Shown: positions 48,001-63,000 of the stretch, one piece after another
Layout: each line of letters opens with the position of its first letter
How positions within the stretch are numbered: position 1 is the stretch's first letter
Assembly (NCBI RefSeq): GCF_051622035.1
Contig: NC_135358.1
Span: 14,756,001-14,820,000, forward strand
Direction of reading: 5' to 3'
DNA from: Arctopsyche grandis
Lineage: Eukaryota > Arthropoda > Insecta > Trichoptera > Hydropsychidae
DNA: 64,000 nt
The notes under the pieces: generated by a model
Database searches by the model: none
Told to the model about the DNA's origin: nothing
What the model saw: only the letters and a program-made list of their open reading frames with translations
Translations under genes and position numbers: made by a program

Positions 48001-51000
48001 ACAGATAAAATACGAATGATTCTGAAAAACTGACATTTTCTCCACGTTTACCTGATGGGCTCAATGATTTCTCGGAAATGCTATCGCGTTAATTGTCATT
48101 ATCATGGTCGGCCCATGTGATATTATAAATTTGTGACACCTCCTGTTCTCGACAAGTCCGTCGACTTCAATTAAAACCCACTCACAATAGCTTTTTGATA
48201 CGGATTGAATGCACACGACATCGGTACGCGTTCTTTCTCGTTGACGATTATGATGATGATGATGGTTTGCTCCGTTCGCGGTCTTTTTTCTGTCAAAAGA
48301 GGAATGCCGGCAGCGGCGTCTGGCGGCACTGCGAAAGGCGATTTCCAGATCATTTTTAAATATAAATGCGTACGTCAGACCGGTGAGTAGATATCAAAAG
48401 AAGTAGCATATGGTTCACGAGCCGCAGATTTGGATATTTACTGAACCGGATCGGAACCTCAAGGCCGGCACCTCAGAACCATTGGTAGACAGACACCCAT
48501 GCCACCGACAATCGCCAGAGCAGCCTCCGCTCCTCAGTGCCATTTGCATCCATGTCCATTGTTGAAATTCACATTGATCTCTTTTTGCTCCTTCGTTTCC
48601 CTCCTCAGTATTTATTGCATTAGTCATTGCTCCAATTGCAACGCTATGCTCTGATAGCTATAAATCTAACATATTGATATCAAATATTATTAAAGTGAGT
48701 TTGCTGATGTTTACACACCTAGCGTGGATCTAAGGATCCCAAGTGGTCGATTTTCAGATGAATAGAAAATATTTTGACAATACGGATTTTTTGAATGCTG
48801 CTATTATTCACGTTCATAATGCACATCCACGAACTCAAGTTGTAAGAAATACATTTTTGCATTTCAAGTTGGTTGGTTAATTTTGCACCCTTAGTCTAAA
48901 TGAACTATTTTTTATTAGACCTGGTCAAAAATGATTATTGCTTAACCCTTTGAATGCTGACCAACGCCGACGTTTTTCCAATAAGTCCATGGGCCTGAAA
49001 AACGCCGATGGGTGTTGTGTTTTGAGCATGTACAAAGTAAACAAGAATACTACCCGCTAAGCCTTTCCAGGTAGCGTTGAAAAAAATGCATTGAACATGG
49101 GTCGTGTAACCTGTGTCATTCATGTGTCAACGTTTATTAAGACTGGTTTATACCGGAATTTCTGAATTTATAACCATAGCAGAAATTCCCGATGGAAATC
49201 CCTAACTTCCGAGTATTTTAGATTGTGGCTTGGCGTTTAGATTGTGATCATTACATTTGAACAACAATGAAGAAGATAGAACCAGTTTTAGAAAAATACA
49301 TTAATAGACTTCTTTTGTTTATTTTATATTGTTGCAAGATATATTAGAGTCTAAACACACCTTTACAAAACTCGAAATCCTTGGTGGTAGTTATCTAGGG
49401 TTTGTTTGGATTAGCTGCAATTTTTATACCTTCGTTCTATTGTATTTCTAAATAATTATAGTTTGGAAATGTTGGCGAAATTTTCAGCGTGGCGGGATTT
49501 CAACAGAAAAGACGTCAGCACTCAAAGGGTTGACTCGTACTATTACAGAGTTTAGAATTGTATACCTGAGTTCGTATGCAGTAACACCTTTTTTTCAATG
49601 ATTGCTCAGGGACAATCCGCCTGCTTTTGGTTGTTTGCACCGATATTCGTATCGATTCTGGTATATGGAATATAACTACAGGTTGCTCGATGACCGAATC
49701 GTCAACGGCGAAGAAAGTTAACCGATTGAAATTTTGCAAATTACCCGGAAGGCAAACTTGGGTTAGGCGAATCATCGAATGGATCGTGCTCGAGCAAAAG
49801 TTCCAGACATGCTGGAGAAAGTGTTTCTATCTAGTCTTGGTAACTTGTCATCAAAGAACCGCTAGTCGTCAAAGAGTCCACTAGGACGTTACTTGTAATA
49901 AAAATAGCACAGATGTATTAAATTCTAACCCATATAGCGTATTGTTTGTAGAGCGCGTAATTTCCTGACTTTCCTGTTTGCACTCAAAGCGCGTTGCTGC
50001 TATGGGGTTTCCAACCGGTCGATACATGGGTGTGGTAAAGATAATGACTCACCTTTTACGATTTTGTTGCACTGTTTCTAGCCGATTGTTTAATTTATTG
50101 CACTCTTATCAGTCGGTCGCGTACTTTTATCTCTGTAATTCGTGTTGTTTGTGCTTTTATTATATACATATGTGTATGTACTTCACACTCGATTGTGGAA
50201 GTGATGCATGCTGGATTTTTTTCTACTCGTATACTGGAATTTGCTTTCGTTGTTAAGAAGCTGCTGCTGCTGCTGCTGCTACGGACGGGATACATTTATT
50301 TAGCAATGACGTCTGGCGGAATTAAGGATGACCAAATTGTCGAATTGTCGTCCAATTGAGATGTGCGCTTGCCGCTTTTTACATGTATTATGTATGTATG
50401 TAGATTGAGAGTGCCTGTATGTAGCAGATCGGATGTTAATGGCTTTCGTGTCACTTCTTCAGATGGTCAAACAGTTGCCTTTTATGTACTGGCGCTCGAA
50501 CCGCTCAAGGGCGACATACAGGAACTGCTTTACACTTAAATTGCATACCTATTTGTTACCTGCTGACGTAACTCATTTGCTTATATTAACCCGTCTCGTA
50601 TTATTCAATCAGTTTTCTAACTCCCAGTACTTTTTTTCCGATTTATTGCACTCCCATTTGTAAATAGTATTTATTTAAATACGTTTTGCTTTATTTTCAT
50701 TTTGACAAATTACTCTTTATACAGTGTACCCTCAATTTATCCGGTGCAGATTATCCGTGCAATAAATCGGAATTAGTTAATTTTTCTTTTAATGTAATTA
50801 TTTTTTAATAATAATACGTAAATTTGGAGTAATGGTTTATCAGTGGGATTATTTCGTTAGATACGTATGTTCAGTTATTTATTTAATACGTTTATACGTA
50901 TGTTCACTTTTTGCGTTCAATTATAATCTCATACAAAGACGCAGGTCTTATGATAGCTAAATTTTTTAGTCTTTAAGTCTAATTCAATCTATGGATCAAG

Positions 51001-54000
51001 GTGTCATATCACCAATGAGACGGCTTTACCGTGCTAATCTCCTCTAAACTTTTGCTTAGGAAAATTATGACTTGATGAATTTCTGGGAAAAAAATGAGTA
51101 AATTGGATGCTAAACACGGAATAGCAAAATCTTGGTCGAAAATAAATCAATAACGGCGAAAACACACTGAGTGGTACCGTGGTACGTGTTTTTTTTTGAT
51201 ACTTCTAAACATGCGAAAAAACGCAGTACCCCTAGCCCATATACATGGTAAATAGTCCCAAAAATCACCCCCTGGAGTGTTTTAGGTTACATTTTATCCT
51301 TGCTTGACAGTGATCAATAACGGTGAATCCCATGATTGAATAAATGTAGGAGAGACTTGTCGGTTGCACATGGATTTGCATACACGCGCGACCTCCCAAA
51401 CATATGCATTCTGCACGTACAATTGCATCTTAATTCGGTTTGGGGAACAACCGATCTATTCTTATTATACAGCAGTACAGTTTTTGGAGAAATGTGTATG
51501 TATTTACCTATAATAGATAGTTTGATATTTTTACCTAGATACTTCACTATATGGTAGATAGTAAAAATGTTTTATCACTAACGATAAAAGTTGAGTACGT
51601 ATACAATCTCGTAATCACTCAATAAAGTAAGAATATCAAAAACTTAATTCTCATCAAACAAAACACACTGAAATGAAATCGAACGTGCAAATTATTAAAA
51701 ATTGCCTCGAATGTAATTTGCAACATTTCACTTGACGCTTTTTCTACACCATGACATACAAAATACCACGTTTTGGAGTGTTAATGTAGTTCTTAGAATT
51801 CGCCATAGCAGTTTTTCCGCATCGTTCCATTTAAAATTCATCGCTTACGCTTATCAATACGAATTTGTCATCACCACTTGCCAATCTAAACACATTATCT
51901 TTTTGAATGCGAGGACACATGATGTATTTCTGATAAGTCATTTTTACTTTATCTATGTACGTAGTAACAATAGATGAAGTTTTGTGATCATGCGAAAATT
52001 CGAACTCGAGATTTTGACTGATTCGAACTCAGAATCGATTACTGATCACGTTTTAATGATCTAGAAAAAATGTGTGTGTGGCTGTGTGTGTGTCTGTGTA
52101 CTTTGGGGATTTTTTCAACACCGTTAGTCCTATCGAACCAAAACTTAGTATCGGTTAATGAAATTCTTATAGACACTACGTAAATTTTTTTCAAATTTTT
52201 AAGTTGACCGGAAATGGTACCTCCCCTTATAGGTGTCCTCTTTTTTTTAAGTTTTTGAATTCGATTTTCTCCCAAACTACTAACTGAATCGGACTGAATT
52301 TTTTTTGCATGTACTAGAAATAATAATTTTTATAATTTTATATTTTTTAAATATTTTTATCTGAACCGGAAGTAGTACTTTTACTCTAGAGAATCGAGGT
52401 TTTTTATGTTTTTCTCAAAAGCCTTTTGATTATTCGAACTGAAATTTCATATCGATCAGTTAAGGCTCAATACCAAGTTATGTATAAAATTTGGTAAGCG
52501 TCCGTCGACCGGAAGTGGCAGTTTACTCTTGTTCGATTTTTCTTCCACTATTTTTTTCGACCCCTTAAACATGTGTGGTCTTCACGAAAAAATGCAAGTA
52601 TAATTCTTGTATCAATGTGATTAAAATAAAAAAAAATCACTAATTTTAATAAACCGGAAGTGGGATTTTTTCCCTTCCGGAAGCATCCGGAAGGAAGGTC
52701 AAAATGTTGTCGCCTGGATCCTGACCACACCCCTGAACGTATTAAGCTGAAAATTTATATTTATATTATTTATGTACTAACTTAGATTTGGTAACGTTTT
52801 GGTCAGAATTCGTATACCGGAAGTAGTATTTTTTTTAAAAACAATATTTCATTATTTTTTCATTATTTTATTTTGACCTTTTAAATTATTTTAAGCGTCT
52901 TGATATTTATTGTGTATAATAAAGATAGTGATTTTAAGTAAAAATAAAAAATAAAATCATCAAATTTAATGAACCGGAAGTGGGATTTTCTCCTATTAGA
53001 AAGGTCAAAAATGTTGTCGCCTGGATCCTGTCCACACCCCTGAACGTATTAAGCTGAAAATTTATATTTGTGTTGTTTATGTACTAACTTAGATTTGGTA
53101 ACGTTTTGGTCAGAATTCGTAAACCGGAAGTAGTATTTTTTTTAAAAACAATATTTCATTATTTTTTCATTAATTTATTTTGACCTTTTAAATTATTTTA
53201 AGCGTCTTGATATTTATTGTGTATAATAAAGATAGTGATTTTAAGTAAAAATAAAAAATAAAATCACCAAATTTAATGAACCGGAAGAGAGATTTTCTCG
53301 TCTTAGAAAGGTCAAAAATGTTGTCGCCTGGATCCTGACCAAACCCCTAAACGTATTAAGCTGAAAATTTATAATTGTATTCTTTATGTATTAACTTAGA
53401 TTTGGTAACATTTTGGTCAGAATTCGCAAACCGGAAGTAGTATTTTTTTTTAAAACAATATTTCATTATTTTATTTTGACCTTTTAAATTATTTTAAGCG
53501 TCTTGATATTTATTGTGTATAATAAAAATAGTGGTTTTAAGTAAAATTAAAAAATTAAATCACCAAATTTAATGAACCGGAAGAGAGATTTTCTCGTCTT
53601 AGAAAGGTCAAAAATGTTGTCGCCTGGATCCTGTCCACACCCCTGAACGTATTAAGCTGAAAATTTATATTTGTGTTTTTTATGTACTAACTTAGATTTG
53701 GTAACGTTTTGGTCAGAATTCGTAAACCGGAAGTAGTATTTTTTTTAAAAACAATATTTCATTATTTTTTCATTAATTTATTTTGACCTTTTAAATTATT
53801 TTAAGCGTCTTGATATTTATTGTGTATAATAAAGATAGTGATTTTAAGTAAAATTAAAAAATTAAATCACCAAATTTAATGAACCGGAAGTGGGATTTTC
53901 TCCTATTACAAAGGATAAAAATGTTGTCGCCTGGATCCTGTCCACACCCCTAAACGTATTGAGCTGAAAATTTATATTTGTATTCTTTATGTACTAACTT

Positions 54001-57000
54001 AGATTTGATAACGTTTTGGTCAGAATTTGTAAACCGGAAGTAGTATTTTTTTTTAAAACAATATTTCATTATTTTATTTTGACCTTTTATATTATTTTTA
54101 TCCTCTTGATATTTAATGTGTATTATAATTATACTGATTTTAAATAATAAAAAAAATTTGAACAAAATCCGACAACCGGAAGTAGAACTTTTGTCTTGTG
54201 CAAGTATTTGCATATATTCGCGCTCAATTTGTATCGCTATCATAGTTATTAGTTCAATATTGAATTTTGTTTTGTAACCTTCTTATATTCCTCAAATACA
54301 TAGATAAAGTCATGGGTTGGTCACACCCGAATTTTTTACTGTGTAAAAGTGACGGGAAATGAGCAAGATGCCCTGATGCAGGCTATTCCCACTGCCGGAT
54401 GCTTTCTGACATCAGCAACTACTGTTGTGAATTTGTAATGTATATACAGTGAATCCCAAATGACACTCCCTACAGTTCAACGAGATAGTTTTAAAGTTAA
54501 CACTCCTGCCCTACATTTAGTGCCGAAGCAACGGGGTGGTTGCCAAGGGCGCCTTAGGTGCCCCTCGCAAATTTTTTATTTTTAAATTATCAAAAACTTT
54601 TTGAGATCATCAGCGGTCAAGATCGGACATCAAATTCATCAATACAATATTAAATGCCGAACATAATAACGATAAAAGATGACAAAAAGCACGAAATTTT
54701 CAACCTGGTATAAGCAGTGATATAATGAGACTTTTCCGAGCCGGACCGCGCCCCTCTGTTTTTAATTGTAAAATGTAGATTTCACGTTTCCAATATTAAA
54801 AGATTATAAAAATTTATAACTTTTATTTGTTGTTAATTCGAAAAAAATGAAGGGAGGGGGGAATAAATTCAGCGCTCCGGCATTAATTTTTTAAGTACTA
54901 CACCACTGGGTATAAGTGTATTGATAATTTTTACAATACGAGTTTGGCAATATGGGGTAATTTTAATATAAGAAAAAGTTTTATTTTTTGGTTCTTGTAA
55001 TTTTATTTTGACTGTTTACGTCTATATTTTAATAAATATATTTTATTTTATTTAATACAGTAATAAACGTCATCGTCTTTAAAAAAATTCGCAAATTTAG
55101 AAGTACGATTATTTTTCACCATCGAACTATAAAAATCGATTGAAATCTCCATCGTTGACCAAACCAAAGTTTCAAAACGATCGGAATAGTGTAGGAAATT
55201 TAGCTCAATCGTTTGCGAAGTAAAACATAGAAAAAAGCCTTTAAAAAATAAAGTGGCGCCACAACCATTGTTACGACTCTGCTTACATTTGTCATATTAA
55301 TTAAAACCAAACAACAATCCATGTGCTGAATATCCTATAGAAGACTATAGAGTGGAAACTTCGATACCGTTATTTATACGAGTCTGATCAGCACACGCCA
55401 GCAACAAACAGTAACTCGGGCAGGTAGACCTTAATGCATTCATGCAACAGCACCTCCACATTCCTGAACCCGTTTTGTGTTGCATCCATACATCAACGAA
55501 TCCCCAAAGTATGTGTGTATTTTGATTTGTAAACTAAAAATATTCCCGCTAACGTACCCAGTCAAGAAAGTAATAGTATTATTCGTGCCTCTTATCATAC
55601 CGTCGCTTGGATTGTGCAATGACATGTAATCGCCCCCGCTCGTATAATACACTGCACCACGTGTGTGTGTAAAACTGGTCTAATTGCACAAAATAGTCTC
55701 ATTGTGGTGTAGACCGAATTTGAATTTCGTTGATTAGTCGACCCGATTCAGTCCGCTGTGACCTCACTCAATATATTCGCGTTTGTGCCATTCGCAATGA
55801 TCTCATCTTAGTCATGCATTGTATCTTGCTATGTTTCCAGTCGCTGTTGAATAACCCTCTGGAAGTGTTTCGTTGCAAACAAATGCTTCTCAGGTGCGAG
55901 ACGAACAGACGAGACTGGTGTAGGTGTGTGGCGTGACGCAATCGGTTATGGCGACAATGACCGAAACCATGGATGCCATGGAAGACACGTAGAATTGCCT
56001 ATCTGTTCTGTCAAGCAATACTGCCTATATTGTAAACCAATAGGAAATATTTCACTGAAAATTGACATGTTCCCGTTACGAAACTAGCTTATATTGATCT
56101 ATTTTATTTGTGTTTAATGCGTCATCCAACACAATTGATACAATTTGGTATGAGGAATACTTCCATCAATCTGGGGCTGTGGATTCGTTAAAAAACTCTC
56201 ACAATCCGAATGAAATTAGTTTTTTTTTTCATCTGGATAATTTTTGAAAATCTCTGGAGTGTTTATACAGAATGCCGCGTATACAGTGAGCTGGTGTAAA
56301 TCATTGAATTTTAAATTCACTTTTTTGTCTATATATGTAGATACATGCAGGGCCGCCGAGAGGCCCTGGAAAAATGATACCAAAAAATAAAATCTTATAG
56401 ATATATTTTTAGTATGCGAAAAATTTATATATTAAATGCTATTTTTTGAAATAATCGAATATGAAAGTATGATATAACAGGTACGAATTCACATGAACAC
56501 AAAGAATGCGCGGATCGGAAAATAATAAACAACTGTTATTATAAAAATATATGTATTTTATGTAGAATAATATAAAATATCAATATCGATCAGTCAAACG
56601 TCCCAAAACGGGGCCCCTCAAGTAGTCCGGGCCCTGGAACTTGCATGAAACTAATAAAACGTATAAACGCAGTTGGCGTAACGGATGTGTCAAATATCCT
56701 TAATTTGACCTAAACACGAGAAAAAGACTGATATAAACGATTCGGTGCTTATTTTGCACTCGTCACTAAAATCTCGATCTCGGAATATCTAGCACTCGAA
56801 ATTCCACCCACCGAGATATACCCACGCGAACTATCACACTGATGGGAATTAGTGCCAGATATTCCGTATTCGCGATTTTTTGGCAACGATTATCGTATGC
56901 GAAATTTTCCGTTTACCGATGTGTGCGAAAAGTATCCATTGAACGCCGATTTTTGCTAATCACCATCAGATCTAAAGTTATTACTAAACTTTACTTAGTA

Positions 57001-60000
57001 ATAACTAAGTTTTTTAAAACAATAAAAAATCACAATCAATAGAAAAAACATCTGACTATTGATTCCAATACTCACTTTAAGCACAACAATACTAATAATA
57101 ATAAAAAATATTGAAATAGAAAACCAATCCTTATAAACGAGGTGAAATAAAAAAAATTGCCAAATAAATGCAAAATAGCACGGAGAAAAAATCTGTAAAA
57201 AAAATATATTTTTGACTTTTAAAATTCGCTAGACAATTAATTATAAGTATTTTAAAGCAATGCAATATCACAATCAATAGGAAAAACATCTGACTATTGA
57301 TTCCAATACTCACTTTGAGCACAGCTATACTAGGTTTTGAGTTAAAGACCGCAAAAGCCAAAAAAGTGTAAAAATCGCGCATTTTTTTAAACGCTCATAT
57401 CTCGTAAACGATCACTAGAGGTAGGATAGCCAAGGTGCCGCTCATTGTTCCATTGTTGTAAATCCTTTGTAAAAAAGGTTCGGCAAACCTTTAACAATGC
57501 ATTTACAACGTTTGAACAATACGCGGCACCTTCTGGGTCCGGGCATTAACGATCACCAACCAACAAAAATCATTATCATATTCGAATTCAGTGGGTCAAG
57601 CTTAGTTAAGATTGGTTAGTCTCCGCTCTGGTTATTTTTTTTGTTGCTCAGTGTTATTACTAAAGTACGGAGCCTGATTAAGGCAAGATGGTTTTGCTAT
57701 TTTTATCGTCGTAGTAGAACCTTTTTGTTTTGCTCTCTTTACTCTAATATTGTTGGAACGGTGTATTGTATTTTGAGATTGCCCTAATGAGTATCCGTCC
57801 TTTAGTTATTACATATTTTTTCATAGAACTATCTACTTAATTATCAACGACACTGTACTTGTTGTGAAATTATCTTTTTTATCGCATGGTAAAATTACGG
57901 ATAAGATAAGCTCGCGTTTATTTTTTCAAACTCATAATCCCAAAGGTTTAGTAAAAATAAGAACCCAAACTTCGTCACACGACAAAATCGTTTTTGAAAT
58001 AAGAAGAGGCTAGTAAAAAGAGGCAAATTTGTTTTTTGTGTGTTAATAAATACGAATGAAACTATAAAAGATAAAAAATTTTGCATAGATAATCCAATTG
58101 AAGTCGACAGGATAATTTTCTTCGTTCACCACATCCTTGATGACAATTGTCGCGTTGCATGGTCATCGATATTTTGGGACTCTCGACAAGTGATTCCGCT
58201 AGTGACCGTGTCCCATTTTTGCATGCGTGGGATATGGAAGATTTGCGATGTATCTCAAATGTATAATAATAAATACATGCAGATACACATTATCGGGTCT
58301 AACCGGAGTATTTTTGGTTATTTTTCTTTTGTCTGCCAGTCAAATGGTCCGATGCGAGAGCACATGTCGGAGAGGAGTTTCGGTTTAGCGTTTGGTTCTT
58401 TGACCTTCCTAGTACGCGTAACTGTATATGGACAGGGCTGGTGTCCTGACCACAACATCATCACATTTGTGATGCTTGGTTTCATTTGTGATCACCGTCT
58501 GTCATATTTCCCACGCATAATTGGCCAAATATTCCGGAACGTGTCGTTATGGTAGCACGTTTTATGACCGTTCATCTGTTTTTATTGCGGCATACATATG
58601 TAGAAGACTGAATATACACGCATACAATATATCAAATGAAAAACCGTGTTTTTTGTTATCGCTTAACCCTTTGAATGCTGACCAACGCCGATCGGCGTTT
58701 TGCCACCAAGTCCATGAGCCTGAAATACGTCGATAGGCGTTGTTTTTTGAGTATGTAAAAAATAAACAAGAATACTACCCGCTAAGACGTTCCAGGTAGC
58801 ATTGAAAAAAATACATTGAACATGGTCGTGTAATCCGTGTCAATGTTAATAAAGACTGGTAATGTAAATTATTGATATAGGGGTTGTTTGGATTAGCTAC
58901 AATTTTTATATATGCTTTCTATTAGATTTCTAGATAATTATAGTTGGAAATGTTGGCGAAATTTTCAGCGTGGCGGGCTTTCAACAGAAAATACGTCAGC
59001 ACTCAAAGGGTTACTCTAGACTCGGTATACACGGAGCAAGTTGCTTAGTCGAGTAGTTCTATACCCAATATCGTTTACGAAGGCACAGTTCAGTCTCACA
59101 CATTTGGCCAATCTTTCTAAAATGATCACAGGTTCGCGACAGGTGTTTTTTTTTTTTTAGATAGTTTTGCAGATGTAAAAAAAACGCTAGCACGCTTGAT
59201 CTATGCTATGGCACCCAAGCCAAAAATCACCCTCTGGATTGTTTCGGTGATATTTTATATATTTTGGAAAGGTTAGTATTGGAGGCGTTATTCAATACAG
59301 GCGATATAGCTCTTGCATAAACAGACTGGTATGTTCATGAACGAACCGTAGTGAACACTTTGACTGTAACGTACTATGTATATAAACGCCGTTTGCATTC
59401 ATCTGGTAAAATGATAATTTATTCGATGGTTTGTTTACGTTTTTGCTTTGGGCCACTTGACAGTTATGTCGTGTATTTCGTAAGCATAGTGTGCATTATC
59501 TAATATGTGGACATAATAGGATAAATAGGAATATTTAATGTTGGTCTTTATGGGAACGTTCCTCTACTATAATATTTATTTATTATTTATACGATTACTA
59601 TAAAACACACTCGTACATAATATTCCAATTATATTGAGTTAATATACTGAGATCATTGTTAGTAATAATTTATTTCATTGACTTGGGCTAAGTACAACGA
59701 TTTCGTGTAACATTTTCCTCGACTCACTGAGTTATTTTATTCGCCATTATTTTTATGTTCCGACTATGGATTCGTAACTATTTCGATGAATCATTTTCGG
59801 CATGACTTGGATCATCATACGATGCAATAGAAATTTATGAATGTCCCATCGTGAACCGTTAGTTCAGCAATTACCGTCACGGATTATGAAGCAAGAGGTC
59901 ACCGTTCTGTCCAGTTGCACAGACATACACACGAATCGATCCAATAACTTTATGTAGATTGACGTCAAACTCGTATGTGGTTTGTTATAATATGTACTAC

Positions 60001-63000
60001 TGCTATTATGTTTTATCGATTCTCTTTCGCATGCATATTGGAATTTGCGAATATCGTCTTCGATAGATGCAGGGTATACGGTGCTGTTTCACGAGCGGTA
60101 CACTTGGGTCAAACATAGTTTTACCAAACCGGTTAGTCTACTCGCAGCCTCAGACCTTTCTTATCTATGAGAATGGGAAGATAAAAAAGAACTATGCAAG
60201 CGGCTCGTGCTCAACGATACTCCGATAGCACTGAACCATTTTTAGCATAAATTTTCTTTTAATTGAATTAAAGTACACGTGAACATGGTTTGCGTATCAA
60301 ACAGGTGTCGTTTAAAATGCAGTTCAATTTATATTTGAAAGAAAACTGTCATTAAGTTCGTGTGTGGGTAGAGGACACCTGAAAATAAATGTGTGAGACA
60401 GTTTGAGTTTACTTTATCTATATTGTTCTAAATTTATCTATATTTTGTATATATGCAATTTCGAAAGAGACTTTGTAAGGTTTGTTGGGAGCATTGAAAA
60501 CAAATCAAAGTTTCTATGACATCGACATCGTTAAATATTATTTTTTTTCGATTAAAATATATTTAATAAAAAAAACAAATGAATGTTTCCTGTTAGATTT
60601 TAAGCTGTTTATATTAAAAATACCGAGCGAAGCCGGGTAAAACCACTAGTACTCTATATTGTTTACTTCAATTGTTTAAATTTTACATATTTTGATTTAG
60701 TATCTTCCTTCTATTTGGAAGTAACTTTTTGTTCATTGCCCCTTGGGTACTTGATCTGTACTTTTTTTTAATTTCATTTCGTTGTTTTGTGGCTTAGTTT
60801 GTGGGGTCATCGCTCTCGATTGACTTCTGCGTTCAAATCTTGATGGATGATGACTCATCTAAGAACTCGATTATTATTGATTCGTAGTCACTTGTCAATT
60901 TACTAAAAAGGGTCAGGTTAATTTCAACCGACTTATTGTCCATCATATTCAAGGATTGTTTAACGTTAAACGACTTTATATGCTGAGAATGTCCTTCCCG
61001 TTTGTAATTGTTTACAATGGCTATTTGCATAGTGAATATCGTACGCAAATAGACGATTTCTTTTCTCGTAGGCTTCTAAGTAGCTTCAATCAAAAATTTG
61101 TATAGTAATTTTTGCCATCAGTCACGCAAATTGTAATCATTATTTGAGTGCCGACCGCTAGGTATATAACAAAAAAATATGGCATTGTTTACAAATGTCT
61201 AATTCACGTTCATTAATTCCCAATTAAGACTGTTTATTTTCTCACGATTATTATACACTTGATATAATTATCGTGAATATAAATATTAAAATGTGTCATC
61301 AAATACTCCTTAATTTCATAACTATAATATGACAATAATTTGTGTTATATCAACCACCTCTAAAAGTTTTACGTTATTTTAATTACAGACTGTACAACAT
61401 GGATTTCCAAACAAACCTTCAGCTGTCGCTTGGGATCCATTGCTTCGCCTCATGGCTATTGGAACATCTGTTGGTGCAATCAAAGTGTTTGGGCGCCCTG
61501 GAGTTGAATTTTACGGGCAACATATCAATGCAAATGCTGATATTGCTATCACGCAACTTTTATTTCTTCCAGGTATGTTTTGGATTATAATGGAATTCTA
61601 TTTAATAATTTAAATAATGAAAAATTATTCTTTTATATATATATAATTTTAGGAACTGGTAAATTGGTGTCTTTATGTGATGACAATTCCCTACATTTGT
61701 GGGAGATGATATCAAATGAAAGTGCATTGGTTGAAATTCAAAACCAAGCTTTGGAAGGTAAACTTAAGAAAATTTCCACAATCTGTGCCGAGTCTTCCGG
61801 TGAACATTTGTTATTGGGCACAGAAGGTGGTAATATTTATCTTCTTGATCTTAACACTTTCAACATGGCCGAAAATATCATATATCAAGATGTTGTTATG
61901 CAAAAGTTAGTATTATACTTTTATTTATGTATGTTCATACATAATTGACAATGTGAAGATTGATCTGTTTATATTTATGTGTAATATTTTGGTTTTTTAC
62001 AGCTGTCCAGAAGATTATAAGCTAAACCCAGGTGCAGTAGAATGTATCAGCGAACATCCGAACGATTCACACCTTCTACTCATTGGTTATAATCGCGGTC
62101 TAATAGTAGTATGGGATCGGCGCAATAATCGCGCAAGAAATACTTTTGTTTCCAACCAGCAACTTGAGAGTGTGTGTTGGCATGAAAATGGCACCGAATT
62201 CACATCATCACATAACGATGGCTCATATATGTCTTGGGATTTGTCAATAAGTAGAGAAAAGCCACTCAAAGAGCCTTCTGCTCCGTATGGACCTTATCCT
62301 TGTAAGGCAATAACAAAACTCTTGCAACGAACGACTGCTGACAAAAAAAATATAACAATATTTTCAGGTAATACATTTATTTGCATTTTTTATTATTATT
62401 ATTTTGCAATTAGGCGCCGTTATCAATTTTCGTTTCATCTTAGGTGGTATGCAAAGATCATCTCATGCTGACAAATATACTGTAACTGTCATACAGGGTG
62501 ATAAACATGTTGTTTTCGATTTTACTAGTCGGGTTAGTATTTTTCTTTATTTTTCGTATTTCATTTTAATTAATTAATTAAATGTGGATGTAATATTTAA
62601 TACAGGTGATAGATTTTTTCACCACGACACCTGTACCACCCGAAGAGCCTTCAGAAGACGTCGTTGATTCAGCAAGGCCACTAACTGCTGGAGAAATTCT
62701 ACCGCAGACAGTTCAACAAGAAGCTTCTACATTGATTGTTGTGGCTGATGAAGAAATGGTTGCCATAGATCTTACAGATTCGAATTGGAAAATGATAAAA
62801 TTACCTTATTTGGTTTCACTACATGCGTCAGCTGTAACTTGTACGCAATACATCAGCTATGTCGATGAAGAAGTGTATGATAATATTGTTACAGCAGGTA
62901 TGAATATAATCTGATATTTATGTATATTAATTAAAAATTTAAATTTGATAACAGCCTGATTATTTTTCTTATAGGTGAAAACCAAACAAGTAATTTATAT

